DNA of 6,893 nt. Source: Chloroflexota bacterium (GTDB taxonomy: Bacteria; Chloroflexota; Anaerolineae; Ardenticatenales; Ardenticatenaceae). This document shows positions 1 through 5,688 of the stretch, piece by piece. Position 1 is the stretch's first letter, and each line of letters opens with the position of its first letter. The notes below the pieces were generated by a model. It was not told the DNA's origin and made no database searches. It was given only the letters and a program-made list of their open reading frames with translations. The stretch is taken from positions 1 through 6,893 of the forward strand of contig DOUV01000697.1 in NCBI GenBank assembly GCA_003520455.1, given 5' to 3'. Made by a program: the position numbers and the translations under genes.

Positions 1-184
1 CCAGCCGCGACTTCAGTCGCCCGGCTCTCGCCCGACACCAGGCCGCCGTGACCGATGGTCTGGCAACCGATCCTATACGAGTACGCCGACACGATGGATG
101 AGATCGTACAGGTCGCACGGGAAAAGCGAAAAGGCTTCTGTAGGTTCGATGCGGCTGGTTATCCGTTTCACGCCCGTCAATGAC

Positions 185-208
185 CGCTCGATTTGAGTAA
201 AACGAGTG
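185..208 (+). promoter_or_regulatory. Imperfect hairpin or operator-like palindrome before the corrinoid gene
   Basis: The sequence CGCTCGATTT, loop GAGT, AAAACGAGTG forms a stem of up to 10 pairs with one A/A mismatch and one G/U wobble. It begins two bases after the TGA that ends the small upstream ORF and finishes 24 bases before the ATG at 233. It could be an operator, a leader hairpin or a weak terminator of an upstream transcript. There is no T tract, so a terminator is the least likely of these. Confidence 0.3.
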
Positions 209-220
209 TATCAAGCGCAA

Positions 221-225
221 AGGAG
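221..225 (+). promoter_or_regulatory. Ribosome binding site fixing the corrinoid protein start
   Basis: AGGAG, inside AAAGGAGA (219-226), lies seven bases before the ATG at 233. It selects that ATG over the in-frame GTG at 206, which would put this sequence inside the coding region. Confidence 0.85.
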
Positions 226-232
226 ATGGCAG

Positions 233-874
233 ATGTCCCAGTTGCTCACGCAGATGGCGGAGGATCTGTACTACGGCGATGAGGAAGCGGTTGCCCGCGC
301 CACTCAAGAGGCCCTCGAAAGCGGCTTGAGCCCCCACGAGATTTTGGCGGACGGCCTGATCGCCGGGATGAACGTTGTCGGCAAGGACTTCCGCGAGTGC
401 AACTTGTTTTTGCCCGAGGTTCTCGCCGCAGCCAAGGCGATGCACGCAGGGATGGCCATCCTACGACCCCTGCTGTCGGCGAGTGACAGCTCCAATACAG
501 GGACGGTGCTGTTGGGGACCGTCAAGGGGGATGTCCATGACATCGGCAAGAACCTGTTGGGGATGATGATGGCAGGCGCCGGGTTTGAGGTGATCGATCT
601 CGGTGTGGACGTGCCGGTTGAGCGCTTCGTCAGCGAGGTAGAGGCCCGGGAGCCGGATATCGTGGGCGTGTCCGCCCTGCTGACCACCACGATGGGCCAC
701 ATGAAAACGTTGATCACAGCGCTGGAGCAGGCTGGCCTGCGCGAGCGGGTCAAAGTCATGGTCGGCGGAGCGCCGGTGACCGACGCTTACGCCGAGGAGA
801 TTGGCGCCGACGGCTTCGCGACCAACGCCTCGGCCGCGGTCGAGAGAGCGAAGGTACTGCTTGGAAGGGGGTGA
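233..874 (+). CDS. Corrinoid (B12-binding) methyl-carrier protein, MtbC/MttC-like
   Basis: This 213-residue protein has the two-part layout of corrinoid proteins that carry a methyl group between a substrate-specific methyltransferase and a second acceptor protein in the cytoplasm. Residues 1 to about 88 form the helical cap (B12-binding-2) domain, including GLIAGMNVVGKDF and FLPEVLAAAKAMHAGM. Residues 90-213 form the Rossmann-like cobalamin domain. The diagnostic DVHDIG is at 100-105, with His102 as the expected lower axial ligand of cobalt; VSALLTTTM (146-154) and VGGAPV (177-182) line the nucleotide-tail pocket. Length is normal for the family. The start is ATG 233 because of the strong ribosome binding site. 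The substrate (methylamines, methoxy compounds, glycine betaine or other) cannot be told from the carrier alone. No methyltransferase or corrinoid activase is visible in the window, and the next gene downstream is broken. Confidence 0.93.
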   Translation: MSQLLTQMAEDLYYGDEEAVARATQEALESGLSPHEILADGLIAGMNVVGKDFRECNLFLPEVLAAAKAMHAGMAILRPLLSASDSSNTGTVLLGTVKGDVHDIGKNLLGMMMAGAGFEVIDLGVDVPVERFVSEVEAREPDIVGVSALLTTTMGHMKTLITALEQAGLRERVKVMVGGAPVTDAYAEEIGADGFATNASAAVERAKVLLGRG

Positions 875-1012
875 CACCAGGCACCGCGATAGTGCACCGA
901 TTCCCTCTGCTGAAGATATTTCGCCGGCGGGTTGCGCAAATCAGCAAGGTTAAAATGTTGCAAGGGCGTTTATTTGTGAGCTTCGCGGAATTCATGGCAG
1001 GATGAGCAGTTC

Positions 1013-2631
1013 ATGAGTGTTCATGCTTCAGAAGAGTACGACGGTATCATTCTCGGGTCCGGCCACAACAGTCTGATCCTGCAAGCCTATTTGGGCCAGG
1101 CCGGGCTGAAAGTGCTCTGCCTCGAACGGCGAGACACGGCGGGCAGGGGCCTCTCGACCATGGAGGATCCCCGCCATCCAGGGTTCCTCCACAACACCCA
1201 CTCGTTCTACCATCGCGGCCTCACCCAGATGCCCTGGTACACAGACCTCGAATTGGAGCGCCATGGGGCCGTCTCCCTGGAACCCGATCTCAACGTCGTC
1301 CTGCTTCTCAGAAACGGCGAGACACTCGAGTGGTGGACCGACTTCGAGAAGACCGTGGCCTCGTTTGCCCGCTTCAGCCGTAAAGACGCGGCCGCGCTTC
1401 GTCGCTGGCGGGACGAGTTCGTGCCCATCGTCGAGCAGATTCTGGCCCCGAGAGCCAATCGCCGCCCATTCCTCCCGGCCGGCGGAGGCGGTTGTTGGAG
1501 CAGAGCGCGCTGGGCCGGCGCCTCGTGGAGGTCAGCGCCCTCACGCCGCTGCAATTCGGGCACCAGGAATTCGAGCACCCGGTCGTTCAGGCCGGACTCC
1601 TCTTCTTCAACGGCCTTCGAGAAGTCGACCTGCAACGCCCCGGTTTTGGCCACCACATTCCGGCGCTGCTCGCCAGCCCGAGCAAGGCCCAGATGTGCCG
1701 GGGCGGCTCCGCGGCGTTGGCGCGGGCCCTGGTCGCGGCGGTCCAGGAAAACGGGGGCGAGATCCGGCTGCAGACCACGCCCCGAAAAATCCTGGTCGAG
1801 AACGAGCGGGTCGTGGGAGTCGAAACCACGACCGGCGAGCTGTTTCGGGCGCGCCACTTTGTCGCTTCCGGGCTCAACCCCCAGCAGACGTTCCTCGACC
1901 TCCTCGACGAAAGCGTCCTACCGCGGGAATGGCGCGAGACAGCCCGCGCGTTTCAATACAACTTGATCGCGCCCCTCTTCGCGCTCAACCTGAACCTGAG
2001 CGAACCAATCGAGTACAAAGCGGCCAGCTATCACCCCCACCTCAAAGATGCCTTCATGGTGATCTTGGGCCTCGAGCACGTGGATTAATTCTCGGAGATC
2101 GTCCGGCACCACGAGACGGGAACCATCCCGCCCCCTGTGATGTGGGGCAGTTCGTCAACGATCTTCGATCCGTCGCAGGCCCCTCCGGGCAAGCACACGG
2201 CTTTTATGTGGGAGAAACTCCTCTACCGCCTCCGCGGCGACCCGGCCAATTGGGACCATGAAAAAGAGTACCACGGCCGCGAGATGCTCGACGTATGGAC
2301 AGAGTATGCCCCGAACCTCAAGGACGCGGTGCTCGATTCGTTCACGCGCAGCGCTCTGGATACGGAGAGGACGTTCCCCAACATGCAAGGCGGTGATCTG
2401 CTTGTTGGCGCCTTCACCAACGACCAGGTTGGATACCATCGCCCCTTCCCCGGGGCCGGCCATTATCGCGGCCATCTCGCCGGGCTCTACCTGTGCGGGA
2501 CCTCTTCTCACCCGGGCGGCAACATCACGGGATTGCCCGCCTACAACTGCGCCCAGGTGCTCCTGGCCGACCTCGGCCTGCCGGCCCCGTGGGCCCCTCC
2601 CCCGGTCATCAACCGACTCAAGCGACGTTGA
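1013..2631 (+). pseudogene. Disrupted FAD-dependent oxidoreductase (phytoene-desaturase-like, COG1233)
   Basis: A protein of about 539 codons can be read through, but in two frames and across one stop. The first part starts at ATG 1013 (AGGA at 999-1002) and holds the FAD dinucleotide-binding motif GIILGSGHNSL (residues 11-21), with the acidic residue of CLERR further on. This frame goes wrong after VEQILAP near 1450. The continuation, ESQSPPIPPG and then LLEQSALGRRL, lies in the -1 frame, as if one C were missing from CCCC at 1446-1449. That frame runs on to HVD, hits TAA at 2086-2088, and resumes without shift as FSEIVRHHETG. It ends with the typical FAD-binding tail GLYLCGTSSHPGGNITGLPA. 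As written, translation from 1013 stops at 1966 after 317 residues, the last part being junk. The family oxidises or isomerises hydrophobic or carotenoid-like substrates; the substrate here is unknown. The remaining sequence looks well conserved, so the loss is recent or the lesions are sequencing errors. Confidence 0.85.
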
Positions 2632-2657
2632 GGAGAGGCTCACGGCCGCGTGCTCCT

Positions 2658-2697
2658 CCGCGCGTCCGTGGACGCGCGGTGGCCGGTGGCCACCGGC
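2658..2697 (+). repeat. Two back-to-back GC-rich palindromes (possible terminator)
   Basis: Positions 2658-2667 and 2670-2679 are perfect 10-base inverted repeats (CCGCGCGTCC / GGACGCGCGG) separated by GT. Two bases later, 2682-2697 is a perfect 16-base palindrome (GCCGGTGG / CCACCGGC). They start 26 bases after the stop of the broken oxidoreductase. There is no T tract, so intrinsic termination is uncertain. A bacterial interspersed palindromic element or an RNA-stabilising structure is also possible. Confidence 0.55.
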
Positions 2698-2781
2698 GAC
2701 GGGCAACAAACCCCAGACAATCCCAAGAGACCTAAGTCGCAGACGAGCGCTCAGCACGGTGCTATCGTGAGTACTGTCGCC

Positions 2782-2803
2782 GGGCGCTCTCTGTGAAGCG
2801 CCC
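2782..2803 (+). promoter_or_regulatory. Hairpin upstream of the ferredoxin gene
   Basis: GGGCGCT (2782-2788) pairs with AGCGCCC (2797-2803) across an eight-base loop. It ends 24 bases before the ferredoxin ATG and 12 bases before its ribosome binding site. It may be a leader structure or the end of the upstream transcription unit. I could not match it to a known riboswitch. Confidence 0.35.
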
Positions 2804-2827
2804 ACCGCACGAACCAGGAAATCAGGA

Positions 2828-3064
2828 ATGGAATCCCTTCCAGTCCCAATCATTATCCAGACGCTCTGCACCCGGTGCGGCCTCTGCGTGGAGCACTGTC
2901 CAACCGAGGCCCTTGACCGTGAGTTCGCGAGCGGGTACCCGGTCGTCATCGACCCCGAGGCCTGCGAGTACGAGGGGGCCTGCGAGACGGTCTGCCCAAC
3001 GGGCGCCATCGAACTGCCATTTCTGATCGAGTTCGCCCCTGAACCACCCCTCATCAAGGATTGA
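2828..3064 (+). CDS. Small 4Fe-4S ferredoxin with an altered second cluster motif
   Basis: This 78-residue protein has the two-motif bacterial ferredoxin plan and probably transfers electrons or serves as an Fe-S partner in the cytoplasm. Motif 1 is complete: CTRCGLCVEHCP with Cys14, 17, 20 and 24. Motif 2 is CEYEGACETVCP with Cys46, 52 and 56, and Glu49 stands where the second Cys of CxxCxxCxxxCP is expected. One cluster (Cys14, 17, 20, 56) should therefore be a normal [4Fe-4S]. The other (Cys46, 52, 24) may be [3Fe-4S], Glu-ligated, labile or absent. ATG 2828 has AGGAA at 2816-2820, seven bases upstream. The gene is followed after nine bases by the MIP18 gene, whose ribosome binding site overlaps the stop codon, so the two are almost certainly co-transcribed. 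Its redox partner is not shown by the window; the neighbours suggest Fe-S assembly. Confidence 0.92.
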   Translation: MESLPVPIIIQTLCTRCGLCVEHCPTEALDREFASGYPVVIDPEACEYEGACETVCPTGAIELPFLIEFAPEPPLIKD

Positions 3065-3073
3065 GGAGGCCCC

Positions 3074-3391
3074 ATGAGCCTGTCGATACCGACTGAAGCG
3101 GAGATCTACGACACCCTGCGCGACGTCTATGATCCCGAACTGGGGATCAACCTGGTAGATCTCGGCCTGATCTACAGCCTGACCATCGAAGGCGGCATCG
3201 TCACCGTCCTGATGACCTTGACGACGCCCGGCTGTCCCCTGCACGAGACCATAGCCGAGGCGGTCGAGGCCGCTATTTGGAGCTCGGTGCCTGGCGTCCA
3301 GCGGGTGAATGTCCAACTCGTCTGGTCGCCTCCCTGGAACCCGAACATGATGACCGAGGAAGGCAAAGCCGCCCTGGGCTGGGGGTATTGA
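3074..3391 (+). CDS. MIP18/DUF59 metal-sulfur cluster assembly factor (PaaD/SufT-like)
   Basis: This 105-residue protein is essentially one MIP18 domain. The signature DPELGINLVDLGLIY is at 20-34, and TTPGCPL at 50-56 carries the family's conserved Cys54, which is thought to take part in Fe-S or metal handling. The end SPPWNPNMMTEEGKAALG (85-102) matches the C-terminal motif of the PaaD/SufT-type branch. Such proteins help put Fe-S clusters into target enzymes in the cytoplasm. The start ATG 3074 has GGAGG at 3065-3069, overlapping the ferredoxin TGA (3062-3064), with a short spacer, so translation of the two is probably coupled. The following Mrp protein has its own degenerate MIP18-like domain without the Cys, which suggests the two work together. 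A phenylacetate-pathway PaaD role is unlikely because no paa genes are present. Confidence 0.92.
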   Translation: MSLSIPTEAEIYDTLRDVYDPELGINLVDLGLIYSLTIEGGIVTVLMTLTTPGCPLHETIAEAVEAAIWSSVPGVQRVNVQLVWSPPWNPNMMTEEGKAALGWGY

Positions 3392-3417
3392 GAAGGGTGA
3401 ATGCTGAACGCTCCGCA

Positions 3418-3449
3418 GGTGCGAGGCCCGTCCCGACGGGCGTCGCACC
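3418..3449 (+). repeat. Long near-perfect hairpin before mrp
   Basis: GGTGCGA (3418-3424) pairs with TCGCACC (3443-3449), and GCCCGTC (3426-3432) pairs with GACGGGC (3435-3441). A single G/G mismatch (3425/3442) and a two-base CC centre are the only interruptions, giving 14 pairs in a 32-base palindrome. It ends eight bases before the Mrp ribosome binding site, inside the 76-base gap after the MIP18 gene. It has no T tract. It may be a translational or processing control element, or a copy of a dispersed palindromic repeat. Confidence 0.6.
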
Positions 3450-3456
3450 GCGTTGC

Positions 3457-3461
3457 AGGAG
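3457..3461 (+). promoter_or_regulatory. Ribosome binding site fixing a GTG start for Mrp
   Basis: AGGAG lies six bases before GTG 3468. The longer reading from TTG 3453 would place this site inside the gene, so the GTG is the better start. Confidence 0.75.
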
Positions 3462-3467
3462 ACTGGC

Positions 3468-4550
<1,083 letters not shown>

Positions 4551-4648
4551 TCGGCACGGAATCGGGGCTATTGTCGCTCCTTCCCGCTTTCTTCAAAGCA
4601 TGTGTTCCCTTGAACGACCGGAGGTCGCCCCACTCCCACCCGCTCGGG

Positions 4649-4724
4649 AAGGGGAGTCTACGGCCAAACAGGCCGCAACCGCACTCTATCACCGCTGCCG
4701 CGCGACGGGCCGGCGACTCCCCTT
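4649..4724. repeat. Inverted repeat pair in the mrp-DUF2249 gap
   Basis: AAGGGGAGTC (4649-4658) and GACTCCCCTT (4715-4724) are perfect 10-base inverted repeats 56 bases apart. Inside lies a smaller hairpin, CGGCC-AAACA-GGCCG (4661-4675). The whole could fold into one cruciform or RNA structure, or be the remnant of a short palindromic mobile element. No target-site duplication is obvious. Confidence 0.5.
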
Positions 4725-4748
4725 TGCCGGGGAAGAGAACCAGGGGGT

Positions 4749-4768
4749 GGATAGCCTTCGGGCCATCC
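4749..4768 (+). promoter_or_regulatory. UUCG-tetraloop hairpin in the leader of the DUF2249 gene
   Basis: GGATAGCC (4749-4756), loop TTCG (4757-4760), GGCCATCC (4761-4768): seven pairs with one A/C mismatch. UUCG loops closed by C-G are very stable in RNA, so this strand is probably the transcribed one. It lies 41 bases before the ATG at 4810. It may be a leader or processing structure; its role is unknown. Confidence 0.4.
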
Positions 4769-4809
4769 CGCCAATCCATGCCGCTCCTTGTTGAGAAGGG
4801 AGGCTTCTG

Positions 4810-5670
4810 ATGCACATCACACCACACACGACAATTCACGAGGCGCTGTCCGCCCACCCCGAACTGCTCGAGGTCCTGATCGCTCAGAGCCCCGCCTTCG
4901 AGAAACTGCGCAATCCCCTGCTCCGTCGCACGCTCACCCGGTTGACGACGCTCGAGCAGGCGGCGGGCTTTGGGAAAGTCGACCCTCGTCGCCTGGTGCA
5001 GGTGCTGAACGAGGCCATCGGCGAGACGCCGGCGCCTGCTGGGGTGGAAGGCACAGTGTCAGCCACCGTGGCCACCGAGGCTCCGGCCTGGCTGGCCGCA
5101 CCCGTGGCGGTCGAGCTCGATGCACGACCGATTCTTGATCGCGGTGGAGAACCGTTCTCCCAGATCATGGCGGCGGTTCCCCAGGTACCGGAGGGCCAGC
5201 AGTTCGTCCTCCGCGCCCGCTTCGAGCCGCTGCCGCTCTACACGGTCCTGGGGAAGCGCGGGTTCCAGCCCTACGCCCGCTGCCTCGCCCCCGACGACTG
5301 GGAGGTCCACTTCTACCGCCGTCGATCATCCGCCACCGCTGCGACGACCTCGACCGGGAGCCAGGCGCCCACCCCGGACATCGTCCCGGTCCCTGAGATC
5401 CAACCCGTGGCATCCGGGACACTGCAAGCAAGTTCGGAGGATTGGAAAACAGCCGACGCGACCCTCACGATCGACGTGCGCGAGTTGACACCACCCGAAC
5501 CGATGATGCGCATCCTCGAAGCTGTGGCGGAACTCGAACCCGGCCAGCGCCTGCTGGTGCACCACGCCCGCTACCCGGTTCACCTCATCCCCCGCCTGGA
5601 AGCGCTGGGCTGCCGGCACGCGGCCCGCGAGCGCGGAGATGGGGGCGTTGACCTGCTGATTGCGCGCTAG
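4810..5670 (+). CDS. DUF1858-DUF2249-DUF2249 protein
   Basis: This 286-residue, probably cytoplasmic protein has three small domains. Residues 1 to about 70 are DUF1858-like (TIHEALSAHPELLEVLIAQS, then FGKVDPRRLVQVLNEAI). After an Ala/Pro-rich linker, a first DUF2249 domain runs from about 102 to 171 (LDARPILDRGGEPF, PEGQQFVLRARFEPLPLY, DDWEVHFYRR). A second linker of about 45 residues leads to a second DUF2249 domain (about 219-285: LTIDVRELTPPEPM, LEPGQRLLVHHARYPVHLIP). DUF2249 domains have a small TusA/SirA-like fold and often occur beside denitrification, NO-response and Fe-S-repair genes; the reaction is not known. The two Cys (158 and 268) are not in a recognised motif. ATG 4810 has GGGAGG six bases upstream. 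The next gene begins 18 bases after the stop, so the two are likely an operon. Confidence 0.88.
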   Translation: MHITPHTTIHEALSAHPELLEVLIAQSPAFEKLRNPLLRRTLTRLTTLEQAAGFGKVDPRRLVQVLNEAIGETPAPAGVEGTVSATVATEAPAWLAAPVAVELDARPILDRGGEPFSQIMAAVPQVPEGQQFVLRARFEPLPLYTVLGKRGFQPYARCLAPDDWEVHFYRRRSSATAATTSTGSQAPTPDIVPVPEIQPVASGTLQASSEDWKTADATLTIDVRELTPPEPMMRILEAVAELEPGQRLLVHHARYPVHLIPRLEALGCRHAARERGDGGVDLLIAR

Positions 5671-5688
5671 CCGACTGCGAGAGCACTC

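Larger units (their letters stand above)
1..232. other. Upstream region without a confident gene
   Basis: No reading frame here is convincing. One frame holds a 42-codon ORF from ATG 55 to TGA 181-183, beginning MVWQPILYEY and ending YPFHARQ. It has no clear Shine-Dalgarno site, an in-frame TGA lies just upstream at 49-51, and its third-position GC is lower than in the sure genes. It could be the decayed tail of an upstream gene, a small protein or chance; I do not recognise it. A second frame is open from the window edge to about 196, but its Arg/Ser/Pro-rich translation looks like a shadow. A partner methyltransferase for the following corrinoid protein would be expected nearby, but none is recognisable here. 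Confidence 0.4.
4551..4809. other. Non-coding gap with several inverted repeats
   Basis: I see no gene in this 259-base gap; frames that stay open on either strand have Pro/Arg-rich translations with no motif. It holds a small hairpin CGACC-GGA-GGTCG (4615-4627), the inverted repeat at 4649-4724, a UUCG-loop hairpin (4749-4768) and, at its end, the ribosome binding site AAGGGAGG (4796-4803) for the next gene. The C-rich and G-rich tracts look like the degenerate intergenic repeats common in some GC-rich bacteria. A promoter for the downstream pair may lie here, but I cannot identify -35/-10 boxes. Confidence 0.6.

Noticed and set aside
139..160. GGTTCGATGC resembling a tRNA T-loop
   Set aside because: No matching acceptor, D or anticodon arms can be formed around it.
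932..956. Possible promoter TTGCGC / TAAAAT before the oxidoreductase
   Set aside because: The spacer is only 13 bases, too short for a standard sigma-70 promoter. The region is AT-richer and may hold a promoter, but I cannot place one.
1263..2261. A 332-codon + strand frame in the third frame of the oxidoreductase
   Set aside because: It is Pro/Arg/Ser-rich and carries none of the family motifs, which lie in the other two frames.
2632..2827. Riboswitch (for example cobalamin) upstream of the ferredoxin
   Set aside because: The gap has hairpins, but I could not find the conserved boxes of a known riboswitch class.
2155..3075. A 306-codon - strand frame across the oxidoreductase end and ferredoxin
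   Set aside because: It crosses a gap with hairpins, has no recognisable motif, and overlaps the intact FAD tail and ferredoxin Cys motifs on the other strand.
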